Assembly (NCBI GenBank): GCA_027627225.1
Contig: CM051038.1
Coordinates: 43,577,348-43,641,347, forward strand
Reading direction: 5' to 3'
Source: Congeria kusceri
Lineage: Eukaryota; Mollusca; Bivalvia; Myida; Dreissenidae
DNA length: 64,000 nucleotides
In this document: positions 35,171 through 46,404 of the stretch, piece by piece
Layout of the letters: every line of letters begins with the position of its first letter
How positions within the stretch are numbered: the stretch's first letter is position 1
Program-made: the position numbers and the translations under genes
Notes under the pieces: generated by a model
Databases searched by the model: none
Told to the model about the DNA's origin: nothing
Seen by the model: the letters and a program-made list of their open reading frames with translations, nothing else

Positions 35171-35712
35171 ATGGATGAGAAAGCAGATTTTTGGTCATTT
35201 CTGAGCAAAAGAGTAGAAAATAAGTGCATTAAATGCATCAATTCAGATTGTTTGATCTGGAATGTTTGTATTTCAAATAGTTCCTTACCCTATTATGGCC
35301 GAATGAGGGCTAAATTGCCTTCGGACATAAAATCAGAGACATACTTGGTTCACCGTGTAGCGTTAATGTGCTACATGAAGTCAGAATTGAACGCCAGGGA
35401 CTCTGTGAGCCACTTATGCAACAATAGCTTGTGTGTTAAGCCTCAACATTTAAACATAGAGCCCCATTCCACCAACATGGAACGGCGGACATGTTTACAG
35501 TTCGGACAGTGCAGCGGGCATGGAACTGAGCCAGCCTGCATATTTGGTAAAAACATGAATACAACAAGCTTTATCACTTCCTTTTATTCATAGAAATACA
35601 CTTAAAATACATAAATGCATGTTTTTTTTCATTTTATATCTATTTCTATTGGGTATTTTTGCCTTTTTCAGGTAGAGGAACGCCTGATGCTGACGCGAGG
35701 GCCACTTGTTAG
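35171..35712 (+). CDS. His-Cys-box / HNH zinc-binding nuclease-like protein of a transposon, two exons
   Basis: Exons 35171-35546 and 35672-35712 are joined by a 125-bp intron (donor gtaaaa, acceptor tttttcag) and keep frame to TAG, giving about 138 residues. ATG at 35171 is the first in frame. Near residues 60-95 the text VHRVALMC, VSHLCNNSLCVKPQHLNIEP and then GHGTEPAC resembles the zinc-binding loop of His-Me finger homing endonucleases (I-PpoI-like, zf-His_Me_endon): a His in SHLC, an Asn in the N-x-R-like NMERRTC segment, and paired cysteines. Such nucleases cut DNA using one metal ion, the His being the general base. Here the protein probably serves the mobile element; activity is not shown. 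The intron is inferred from splice signals only. Confidence 0.7.
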
Positions 35713-35769
35713 AGGTCTCTTATGCCAAAACAGGTAATAATAACAATTTATTATCAGGTACACAATCAA

Positions 35770-37660
35770 CTAAGCATATTTATGATGCTTAAGGTGTGGA
35801 AGACTGTCATAATCAGGTTTGGGGTCACTCATGCCCTTGCCGTAGTGTAATTCCTCATGCAGTTTGTATCGATAATTCCGCGTCCTGGCACGTAAAGCTC
35901 GTGCTTTGTTGGTAGCGGATGTTTGCTTTCGGTTAAGGTCGTTGCGGTCCTCATATGCTATCTGCTTAATAATCTTTGACCCCTGGGTAAGGTTAGCATT
36001 TAGTTCAGTGGTTTTTGCAATTACAAAGTCAGCATAGCCATTGTTTAATTTGTGAACCTGCCCGTGAATTCGACCTACACAGTTGCGTGAGAAAGTCACA
36101 GTTTTAGGATTGACAGCTTGGTACGACCTGTTTACTGCTTCACTTTTTTGGGTTGTGGTTAAAAGTTTGGTAGCGTCAAGAGCAGCTGGACCTAAAACCA
36201 TTTCAATGCATTTTTTAAGGACTTGTTGGTCACTGTCAACCATTTTAACCTTGACATTGTCTGGCATGAAATTCTTAGCTTGCCTATTTGTACCAGCACA
36301 GACATAACTGTACTTTGCACAATGAGTACCGCAGTAACCACTGAAGCATAGAACAATGGTTGCGATTACATCAACCATGACCTTCTTTAGAACCTTGATG
36401 TCACCCTGGTGTTTATTGTGGGCAGCTTTAAGCTCAGCCATACACCTAGCTTTGACCGAGAGAGCGAACCGACTCCTGATATTAGACTTGGAATGACCCT
36501 TGAGCATGCCCTTTGAGAAAGGCGCTTTGTTGAGCTCGCGCTTCAGCGAGTTGCCTAGGTGCCTCAGATCCTTAAGATGACCCACATTGTGACCGTGAGA
36601 GTTACGAACACCTTGGAATGCCCTACTGTCCCCATCACAAGTGAAATTTGCTATTTTGATGTCCTTAGAGATCTGGTCACCTAACAACCTATTCCATTTG
36701 CCTTCATCACCTATTGGTTCCCTCTCTGAAACATTTGCAGAACAATGCCCCCTATGATTGGGGCACTGAACAGGTTTACCCTTATTCCTAAGCATTGATG
36801 CAGTCCTGCATAGTTTATTTGCTACTTGTACCCCTACAATTTGCTTGTTTCTGGTATTGTTTTCACACATAGTGCTTATGGCAATAGTTCCGGCTTGAAA
36901 GGGTGTCGCGTCAGAGTTAAAAATTGGATTGTTGTAGCAAGTGTCCCCTTCAACATTTACCTTAGAGGGATCTTTTTGACCAATTTTGGCATTTTCAGCA
37001 AACTAAGTTTTCTCTAATCTGGTACATGCTTCTCTCATTTAGGGATTTAAGGGCAGTATTGACCTTATTTGCTTGTTTTTGCATAGCAAGTGGAGAGGGA
37101 GCAATGATATTGGTTGTGTTGAGAATTCTGCGGGAACCTGTGTTCCCAATAGAAGTACTTGCAACACCTATTTGGAAGCCTACATTGATCTGAGCTGCCT
37201 TTCTGCCCCTGGTACTTGATGGAACCTCATTGTAAAGCTTATAATGCTTGCCTACATATCTGCATCTTGTACATTTTAACCTTTCCTCCCAGCCTAAGCC
37301 CCACTTTATGGAAGCACTGCCGTCAATTACCAAGTCGCCCCTACATTTATCACTTCTTAACCTATGCTTTCTATTTTCAGAGGACATCATAGACTGGAGT
37401 AGGACGGGGACATAGACCTTGTTCGTAAGTAAGTCGGGATGGACTTTTGATGGAGCAGGAACCCGTAACAGGTCTACATAGCGAATCTTGTTCGCTCTCG
37501 GACGCAAGGGCTTAGCTGGGGTTTGAGAGCCGTCTACATCCCGAAAAGTAAGAACCTTGTCATTGTAAGCTACCCGTGCTTCAAAGGATGACCTTTCTAA
37601 CCTTACATAGGTTGTGTTGGAATTTGACCTTCTTTCATAATTATGTTTTTTCCCCTTCAC
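35770..37660 (-). pseudogene. Mutator/Kolobok-like transposase, broken by one frameshift
   Basis: Two minus-strand open segments, 37660-36995 (about 221 codons) and 36870-35770 (366 codons), belong to one protein. The second frame stays open upstream to about 37007, where a one-base shift would join them, giving roughly 630 residues. N-terminal landmarks are HPDLLTNKVYVPV, a GDL-x2-D motif, SIKWGLGWEERLKCTRC (a possible C-x2-C zinc pair) and YVGKHYKLYNE. The second part has FTCDGDSRAFQGV (likely first catalytic Asp) and H-x2-DLRHLGNSLKREL, the layout of the Mutator-like transposase domain that is common in bivalve proteins. No ATG precedes 37660 in frame; an upstream exon or a GTG-initiated annotation is possible. 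It converges on the HNH gene and is bracketed by the 473-bp repeats. Confidence 0.7.
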
Positions 37661-38446
37661 CGGACTAGTCCCACCTCATTTAAAACCAACATTGAGCAAC
37701 TTTTTCTTTTGCTTGGTTATGAACCCCATTTTGACCAGATTGCCACCTTAAAAAAAGTCAAAGTACTTATTTTGTGCCCAAAATATGCAATTTTGTATTC
37801 CCTTAAACCTCTAAATGTGAGCAGGCAATGCAAATTGACCACCTGCTGCAGTTTAAAGGCACTCATGACATTATATACTAGAATATATCATTGGTGGCCT
37901 GTAATTAAAGAGGCTGCGACAAACAAGGTGCTTTAAAGATTTTACACTTTATTGGTTTGAAACAAGCAATTACTGGAAGCTGATTGATTTCTACACTTCA
38001 AAGTATCTTTGATCTCCCATTTTGACTAATTTGTTAATTGTCTTGGATGAAATTGGAATTTTTTTTCTATTAAATTTACATTTTTGGGGTGATTTTTTTT
38101 TAAAAATACACAAAAAATACATTATCAAAATGGCTTAGAGTAAAAATATCTAACAAAGTCATTCTCTCCTCACCCCACATAAGCCCCCCATACATGTTTG
38201 TTTGGTTTGTTTGGGTATTTTGTCACAAATATTGCAAATATCAGCTTTAATTGTTAGAGGGACATTTAAGCTTCAAGACGCTTGAAATCACCGGCTTCCG
38301 ACCAAAATCACCTGTGTTTGAAAATATGAAATAAAATGGCCAAATGGACAGATATACAAGCCAAACTTAATATATTGGTGCAATATGCATGGGAAGATAA
38401 TTATATGCAAGAAAAACTAATTTTAATGAGAACAAATTTCTCTTAT
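37661..38446. other. Upstream region of the transposase, no gene seen
   Basis: Probable 5' flank of the minus-strand transposase within the composite element. It may hold its promoter and a first exon; nothing can be supported. Confidence 0.45.
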
Positions 38447-38919
38447 AGGTTACAGTATACTAAATATTTCAGGTGTGCAATGCTATACTCTCTAAATAAA
38501 TCAACACCATTTATTTGAAGACACAATTTTCTGTATAGTCACTTGCCATGACTTTATTTTTGAATAATTCTTTGTACGTGTGGTAGGAAAAACATTGTTG
38601 TGTACTAAAAATTCACTGTTTCGCTTGAAGGTTGGAGACTACATGACGAGACTTTGACAGTTGGCAGTATACCTTCAACTGGAGAGTAGCCGGTAAAAAG
38701 ATGGCAGTAAAACAGTGAACTTTGATTCGCGTCGAGTTCTTTCTTACATATCACATGACCTATCTTTTTTATTGTCTAAATCAATTCGGCTCGGAATGCT
38801 CTTTAAGAAAAGGTATGGTTATGAGGGTCTCTACGCGCAAAATGTTGAGTTTATTTTTTGTTGAATTTATTGCTTTTACATTGAATTTGTTAAGGAAATC
38901 TTTTAGTATATTGTGACCT
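38447..38919. repeat. Right 473-bp terminal MITE of the composite element
   Basis: Same orientation and, base for base as read, the same sequence as 34652-35124. Confidence 0.85.
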
Positions 38920-41900
38920 AAATGCCCGCTATGCAACCAGTATTAACCACTATCAATACATCGCGAGCCTCGTTTTCGATTCGCTGATAAATTATTGTGT
39001 CGTGATAATCGCTAATAATTGGAATGTGAAACTTGTCTATTGAAACTTCACACATGTCTTCGGAATCATTATGTAAGGTCATTGACCAAGGCCTATTACT
39101 CTAACATGCAATTTAGCAGAACTATTAGTTATTTGATTTTACGAAATATGTTCTAAATATTATGAGAAGGTGAGGGTCCCAAAAACCAATCCAAAGCCAG
39201 AAATAGCATCCGTTATGATTATGCCCTAAATTATTCAGTATATCACTGAATGGGTGCCTAAATCGCTGCGATCTCTCCGCCCATTATTAACCAATAAGAT
39301 TTTACCTAATATGTTCTAACTATTACATAACTCGGTCATTTGAAAAGCAATTTGCGTAAAATAAACGGAGCATTCTGAAGAAAGTCGATATCTCACGATT
39401 GCATTCACCAGCACTATACTGTCCTTGTCGTGTATCAAGCTCCGCGCTGAGATTTAAATGTGTCCGAGCATGTATAATATGTAAACAGACACGCACACGA
39501 ATAACAGTCTTTTGTTGCTGGATTACGATGGTGGTGAAGGTTAACTGAAGGTTAACGATAACTGGGGAAAAAAGACCATACTTTTATCCTGAGCCGTTAT
39601 CAGTGTTCTAGTTTTCTGACGTTTTTTTTTTACACGCATCAAGAAATAACCGTTGGGTGAATACATACATGTATACAAGTATCGTTCAACAATTGCATTG
39701 TGCGTCTGTTCTCTAATAAAAGTATTATCATTTAAACTACGTGCTTTGTTGTTTGATTAGTACCTTGAAAAAGAAAAAAAAGAGAGTGAAATACAGAAAT
39801 CTGCAAACAGAAGCATGGACACACATTTAGTATGGTGGGCTGGCTAAGGTTGGTATTGGTGATCGTTCTAGCGCTGTATGCTGACACGACTTACAAGCAG
39901 GGATATTTCCGACGTCTTGGTATAAAGGGACCGAAGCCCGTGCCATTTTGGGGAAACTTCAGATATTCAAATATCGTTGGAACAAACGCTTTTCATCGAC
40001 GATGCGTGGAGGAATACGACCCGGTATATGGATTCTATTTTGGCAATCATCCAACACTAGTTGTTGCCGATCCAGACATTCTTAAAGAAATTACTATCAA
40101 ACAATTTTCAAATTTCTACAACCGCTGAGATACAGTACAGATTGCGAAAATTTGGCAAAACTCTGTAAATAACGCGGAAGGCACAAAGTGGAAATACCTG
40201 CGGGCAGTTTTACAGCCGTCGTTCAGTTTTGGTAAAATCAAGGGCATGCGGCCGATTCTGAAACGATGTCTGGATGAAATGATATCCTGTCTGGACTGTG
40301 ATCTTGTAGATTCACAGGACCGCGTAATTGAAATGGCCGACAAGTTTAAAAGGCTCACGATGGATATTATCTGCGGAGCTGCATTTGGAATAGAAGTGAA
40401 CACCCAACGCAATCCAGAAGATTAGTTCGTAAAACATGCGTCCAAAATCTTAGGCGGAGGTGTTAATAACACAGTTCTGCTTCTAAACTGGTTATCTCCA
40501 GATTTCCAATCGCTTATAATGTTCTTTGCCAAGGACTGGAACAATCCAGAGGCGATGAATTTTTTGAGCGAGACCGTCCAAAAAGCAATGCAGGGCAGGA
40601 CGAATAGTAACCCGCATGAGTACGGTTATCTCCTGAAACTGATGATGGATACAGCGTCTGATGACCATGCGAGCGGTGTTTCAGAAGAGAAGAGCTTTGA
40701 AGAGATGAAGAAAGGAGGAATGAGAGTTGAAGATATAATCATCAACGGGATCATCTTTCTTTCCGCAGGACATGAAACCACTGCTGCTTTGCCCGGGTTT
40801 ATATCTTACAACCTAGTAACGCAACCAGACGTTCAGGATCGACTTCTGGAAGAAATAGACGACCCATAATACTCAATGTCTAGAACACCACAAATCATAT
40901 TATTTTCTTGAAGGGCATTCATATCTGGACTTTTCTGCAAAATTTTAGGATATTTTACCGTTTGGTTTGTCATATATAGTTTTTTAATTACCATACCCCC
41001 TCTTTTGCTAAACACATCAAAAACTGAAAAGCTATAGGCATCTTTACAAGTGAAATACTTAATTAATATTTCATAAACTTCATATAAATATACATTTATG
41101 AATGGTATATTGAACACATATGGTGACAATAATCAACAATTATTATTGAATGAACTTATATGGAAGTAATATGTACTCATATTGCTAATTATATATATGA
41201 TCGATGAGAATTTTCCTGTTCTATTTTTTGAAAGCCATAAACAAAATGTGATAAACTTGCTTATTGTATGCATGTTCTGAATCTATATCATAATATATTT
41301 TATTCTTGGACTATAATCCACACAATGAAGGCAAAACAAACAAACTTTACCATGCAAATTTGAAAAATTAAAACAGTTTTTAACACTACCCACATACAAA
41401 ATTAAGCCAGATTTTTTTTCAGAAATACCTTTTTTAAAATATTTTTAAATAATTATTGAGAACCTAAGAAGGTACTCCCATAAAACTTTAAAAAGTTCTT
41501 AGATAAAAAATACAAGCAATATATACAATTACTTCCATAACTTCTGAACATAAAACATTAAAATGAAACTTTGTTTCATCATTGTATATTCTATTATAAA
41601 CAATATTTTTTCAAAAAGTCTAAAACACATAATCTAGAATATAAACAAAAGAGTTGAATTAACTAAATTAACAATTACTACATTTTATAAATGAAATAAA
41701 TATAAACATAATAGAGAGAACCAACATGTGCTGCATTAACACATTTTCATCTAAAAAAAGTTAACGTTCCAGGCCATGTCCATCATGAACTTTACTGGGT
41801 TTAAAAAATGGCTGTTTTTCAAAAAAATCCGTTAATTTGTGCTATAAAAGTTTCCAACGTCCTTTTTGCAACTGTAATATAGGGCCTGCCATCCATTATA

Positions 41901-43046
41901 TTTACATGTTAAATACTAAATAAACTGTCCGCGCCTTCACAGTTGAATGTTTCGATGGTTCATAAACCGGAGCCAGCGATGTACACTGCCGTAGTATTTT
42001 TATCACGTCAGTATAGGCAAGAAGACCCAGAGAATCAATGTGTCTGGCCTTCTCATTTTGAACATCAGCAGGTTGCGCCCAGCTGTTGATGAATATGGGA
42101 ATGCGACTGCTACTAGCGATGCCTCTGGTTGAACACTAACAGCCTGGTCGCCATCTAACATGTCGCCCATCGTACTGGATGTGTGTTTGCTTTTCTGAAC
42201 AGCAGCATCACTGAAAATAAGTATCCAGTACAGTTTTACAGTAGATTCTACTTACAGACTGATATTAATTTACAGAACAATCATTGCTTTAATAATTGTC
42301 TGATATGGCACCGATGTCAGTTGAGCAAAATTTAATGCCAAACGTTGAATTTTTAGACATGTTTTGGTAACCGAATTATAAGGTTATGTTATAACACTTA
42401 ACAGAATGACAAGCAAAATTAATGGCATTTTCAATATGGAAATTGTAACATAATTGTATCATTATGTCAAAACATAGAACTTTGTTAAATAAGCTTGGAA
42501 ACTAATACTAGTACTTCATCTTATTATATTTCCAAGCTTTATGCTCTGTGTATTCATACAAATCAATAATTTTTATTTAGTATATTTACACAACCATTCA
42601 CGAGTTGTCATTATCTTAGTAACTATAACCATACAAACAAATGGCTTAACAATTAGATAATGAACTGATACTAACCCGTACACAGCTTGGTATTAGGCTC
42701 GCCGTTTGACTTGGTTTCTTTGTCAGTTTTCCAATAGAGAACATTATTGACATCACATTAGTCAATTTTACAATATTTCACGTAGACATAAACATTCAAA
42801 CTAATATGCTTCTCGGTCATTTTCCAACCACACTGTCACAGATCATTGCAGCTGATAATAGCCGACACAATTTACATTGTTACTGTGTCTTTTTCTCTTG
42901 AAAATCTACCTCTTTTATTACGTTTTCGTCGGTCAGAAAGATTTATATCAAGGTAAATAAACACTGTCATATGCACATAAAATTGTATAAGCGTTCAATT
43001 GATCATGATTTCCAAAGGGAACAAACTCCGATTCTACTTTCGTTTT

Positions 43047-43518
43047 AGGTTACACATGCGCAAATAAATTCCTTCATTGTTACATATAAAATATACAATG
43101 TTTGATTTCAATTTTCACCATGACCAAGCTACTTTCTAATATATCGCCATACATCGTTGGAAAGATAAGGCCATAACCTTTTGAAAAAACATCGTGTCAA
43201 CAAATTCTATGCGTTGTAACTCAAAATTTTTACCTTAGAATAAACACACCGGTTTTGACGGGCATGGAGGCTGCCATTTTGTGCATGAATACATGGGCCA
43301 AAAGTTATGAAGCTGGGAACCAATTATTTTAAAGTAGTGCCTAAAACTGTATTTTTTCTTATTTCTTACATATATACCTTTAAATTGATACCAAAACATA
43401 TCATTTAAACTGTATTTTTAAAATCATATGCATTATACACTAAACCATATGTGTTTATTATCTAACTGACAGCATGTAACCCTGGGGACTTGACTTCCGA
43501 TTTGGTGTAATTTTACCT
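43047..43518. mobile_element. AGGTTACACATGCGCAAAT MITE, copy 2
   Basis: 472 bp from aggttacacatgcgcaaata to gtaattttacct. It is flanked by TTTT at the left and TTAA at the right, compatible with a decayed TTAA duplication. Confidence 0.88.
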
Positions 43519-44516
43519 TTAAGAGAACCCAACCCTTTGAAATTTGAATAAAAACCACATTTTTCATAAGTCTGATCTATTTCGAGAAAGAACATGAAGT
43601 CCTATTACACTGGTTTGAAGATTTATTGAAAAAAATAATAATTGAATATGTCACATATAATGGCGTTTTGAGGCAAAAATTAAGACAGAAGAAAATGTAC
43701 TTGGGTACGTCTGGAAAACATGATTTTAACTCAGAATTAAGCATAAGTTTGAGTTTTAATAGGCATAGCAGATACAGTATATTAAGTCAGAAGTGAAAAC
43801 AATCTTCATTGGCATTCTAAATGTTACAGAATAGGTTTTTAGTCAGTTTTGAACAATTTTTCTTTTTTAAGTTTCTGCATTTTTGGGGGTAAAATCCATA
43901 TAAAGGTAACATTTCAGATGCCATTTGACCCCAGAAAAGGGTTTCTTTACATAACAATCAACAGATTTGACCTCCTGTCACACAACAAAAAAAGAATTTG
44001 ACCCCAAAATGTCAATGCCAGATATAAATTAACAGTCTTCTGTCACACCTGAACCTGTGGGTGGGGTCAGCCGCCTGCAATCTTCAACCTGTTCCAGGTA
44101 CTCTCTGCTGAGTAATCTGTGAAAATAAAAAGGTTTTCTGTACATGTTTACTCAATATTGTGATTACTAGTGTACTTACATACAATAAGTGTACATATAC
44201 ACTAGTTTACTAAGATTTATTTACTGCGATAAGGCTAGTCGCTATGCCGGCTTCAAATTGTCGAGCTCATGTGCGAACAGTTCAGTTCTAAAATGGGTTT
44301 GAGAGTCCCAACAAGGGTTAAACTCTTGCTTTTCCTACTGGTGTTGATAAGAAGAATGCCAGGCTGGAAAAGAAAACATTAGATAGTAGAATACATGACA
44401 ATAATCATGTACTAACCTTAAAAAATACCGATGGTACCGGCACGACTGTGTCAGCTTTACGGCCCCGCCCCAACGCTCCAGTGTAGTTGACAAGTAAAGT
44501 AGTTTTGATGACTCGA

Positions 44517-44700
44517 TGACTTCACCCAGACTTGTATACCAATGAGTTGATGGTTCCGGCTGAGGTCCTGGTTCTTTTCAACACTGCATTTAAAAAACAT
44601 ACTCAAATTAAACCAAACTGTGATGGTGATTTAAATTTTGATGCCGCTATCTCCATTTGGTGGGGTCTAGGTTTGTGTGAGCGGCTAAAGTGCTTTATGC
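44517..44700 (+). pseudogene. Relic of the Mutator/Kolobok-like transposase
   Basis: The translated text HPDLYTNELMVP and then CDGDLNFDAAISIWWGLG-x2-ERLKC aligns with HPDLLTNKVYVPV and CRGDLVIDGSASIKWGLG-x2-ERLKC of the transposase at 37260-37440. Only this short N-terminal part is open; the rest is lost. Confidence 0.7.
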
Positions 44701-45224
44701 ATGCATTTCATATATTTATCAGCTGAAAGCCTGATTGAACTACAATTACAAAATTACAGATGAATTAAATAGGATCTGTTAAACTTGCAAATTAGGAAAA
44801 TTGGTATTATTCAAAGTAGGCAGGTTGGACGGTCATCATGGCCAAAGCATCGGCCAGTGCGGACACGACCGTTGTGGCGCATTATTGTCAGTTACAGGTT
44901 CTTAAACTAAATATTCAGGATTACAACACAAGGCATTATGACATTTATGAGATAATTGTTGGAACTAATGCAAATTAATGTCAAAATGAAACTGAAAAAC
45001 AACACGATGAACATAATGGGTCTCGGATTGCCACTCTGGGGGACATTTTGCTTTAATTTTCCCATATTTACCCCCCTAATGCCCCCTAGAGCAACCATCC
45101 CATAAAATACAGCCCTAAATGGGGTCAAGGTGGCATCTGGCAGTTATTTTTTCCAGTACAGTGTGTTTGTAAAAGTCCATTTTCAAAATCTTAGCAGAAG
45201 GCTAATATTAGTTGAAGTTCTTAA

Positions 45225-45697
45225 AGGTTACAGATGCGCAAATAAATTCCTTCATTGTTACATATAAAATATACAATGTTTGATTTCAATTTTCACCATG
45301 ACCAAGCTACTTTCTAATATATCACCATACATCGTTGGAAAGATAAGGCCATAACCTTTTGAAAAAACAGCATGTCAACTAATTCTATGCTTTGTAACTC
45401 AAAATATTTACCTTAGAATAAACACAACGGTTTTGACGGGCATGGAGGCTGCCATTTTGTGCATGAATACATGGGCCAAAAGTTATGAAGCTGAAAACCA
45501 ATTATTTTAAAGTAGTGCCTAAAACTGTATTTTTTCTTATTTCTTATATATATACCCTTTAAAATGATACCAAAACATATCATTTAAACTGTATTTTTAA
45601 AATCATATGCATTACACACTGAACCATATGTGTTTATTATCTCACTGACAGCATGTAACCCTGGGGACTAGACTTCCGATTTGGTGTAATTTGACCT
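45225..45697. mobile_element. AGGTTACAGATGCGCAAAT MITE, copy 3, with TTAA target duplication
   Basis: 473 bp with ends aggttacagatgcgca and gtaatttgacct. A perfect TTAA flanks both sides (45221-45224 and 45698-45701). TTAA targeting is typical of Kolobok and piggyBac transposons. Confidence 0.9.
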
Positions 45698-46404
45698 TTA
45701 ATTATGATCGTTACATTTTAATAGTTATTGTATATCTAATTTGCTTTTAAAAGCGACGATATTAAAATCTGAAACAAATACTACGGTTTAGCTAAAGAAA
45801 TATATCATTTTAAAAGAAGTTTTGTATGTATTCCGAATGCGAACGGTAATATACGGACGGCTACGGTTTTCGTCGAAATTACACGGAAATTAACGAGCTA
45901 ATTATGGGTCGAATACCTTAAAGGAAATATTGAAAGCTCTGTAACACACGACAGTATTTTGAAGCTGAAATATCTTGAAATGGTCATACAGGAGACACTG
46001 CGGCTGTATCCTCCCGCAGGCAGGTTCAACGTCAACCGGCGAAAGATGTCACAATAAATGGCGTGCACTTTGAGAAGGGAATGGACACAACTTTCACTAC
46101 ATTCGGTATACACATGAATCCAAAATACAAATGTATTGGCCAGAACAGGAGACATTCGACCCAGAGAGGTTTTCACGGGCGAATAAGCGCAACATATATC
46201 CGTATAGTCATGTCCCGTTTGGTGCTGGGCCAAGGAATTGCATGGGATGAAGATGGCACTGGCTGAACGAAAATGGCCATTGTTAGACTTCTGCAAAGCT
46301 TTCGACTCGAGCCCTCGGATAAGTTGACCATTCCGTTGAAAACAAACAACGCTGGCGGACTTTCGCGGCCCGAAACTCTCTGGCTTAAGTTCGTGCGAAG
46401 ATAG

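Larger units (their letters stand above)
34652..38919. mobile_element. 4.27-kb composite DNA transposon flanked by identical 473-bp terminal copies
   Basis: The segments 34652-35124 and 38447-38919 are direct repeats of equal length that I read as identical. Each begins aggttacagtatactaaat and ends ttttagtatattgtgacct, so each is itself a MITE with 18-bp inverted tips (AGGTYACARTATACTAAA), and the whole unit has the same tips. Between them lie a plus-strand HNH gene (35171-35712) and a minus-strand transposase (35770-37660) in convergent orientation. Identity of the ends implies recent duplication or conversion. No perfect target duplication is visible outside (GTAA left, AAAT right). Confidence 0.75.
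26899..39038. mobile_element. 12.1-kb insertion block with terminal inverted repeats and AT target duplication
   Basis: The left end AGACCCTTTTCACATTCC is matched by the right end, which reads AGACAAGTTTCACATTCC on the other strand. Further in, the sub-terminal AGCGAACCGAGAACGAGGCT matches AGCGAATCGAAAACGAGGCT. The dinucleotide AT is repeated outside both ends (26897-26898 and 39039-39040). A 2-bp AT duplication is known for ISL2EU-type DNA transposons, but I see no transposase that clearly belongs to these ends. Much of the interior consists of later insertions: a LINE, MITEs, a SINE-like head and the composite element 34652-38919. Confidence 0.7.
26287..39125. repeat. Second copy of the TAGCTCGACTATTCACC repeat, split by a 12.1-kb insertion
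   Basis: The left part 26287-26898 begins tttcaccgaatagttcgagg and breaks within gatattaaat. The right part 39039-39125 resumes with attgaaacttcacacatgtc, cataatttagcagaa-like text and then fades. Joining across the gap gives the unit's normal wording, with one AT duplicated. Confidence 0.8.
40862..45909. mobile_element. 5.05-kb element inserted in the P450 pseudogene
   Basis: The left end ACCCATAAT and right end ATTATGGGT are perfect inverted repeats. The flanks CG (40860-40861) and CG (45910-45911) suggest a 2-bp duplication, although a longer 10-bp repeat without duplication is an alternative reading. The interior is mostly non-coding. It contains two AGGTTAC MITEs and, at about 44517-44700 on the plus strand, a relic of the transposase family at 35770-37660. 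A possible degraded exon is on the minus strand at 41930-42215; its product is not recognised. Confidence 0.72.
39815..46404 (+). pseudogene. Cytochrome P450 pseudogene, tandem copy split by a 5-kb transposon
   Basis: Colinear with the intact P450 at 22534-24084, in two parts: 39815-40860 and 45911-46404. Lesions seen: a deletion with stop just after the ATG (TAA at 39845), GGA to TGA after FYNR (40126-40128), CAG to TAG (40423-40425), an insertion of about 5.05 kb inside the codons for LLEEID-E, a small insertion after MNPKY (extra bases near 46127), and a one-base loss just after the haem cysteine (near 46240). I-helix SAGHETTA and K-helix ETLRLYPP survive as text. The 5' flank back to about 39480 is homologous to the intact gene, so the copy arose by DNA duplication and not by retroposition. 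The TATA box is lost (TGTATACAAG near 39669). It cannot make an active enzyme. Confidence 0.93.

Noticed and set aside
34652..38919. LTR retrotransposon with 473-bp LTRs
   Set aside because: The ends are direct repeats, but they do not start TG and end CA, each has inverted tips, and the interior codes for a DNA transposase.
39815..46404. Second working P450 gene with a 5-kb intron
   Set aside because: The insert lacks splice borders and has inverted ends, and several stops and shifts break both halves.
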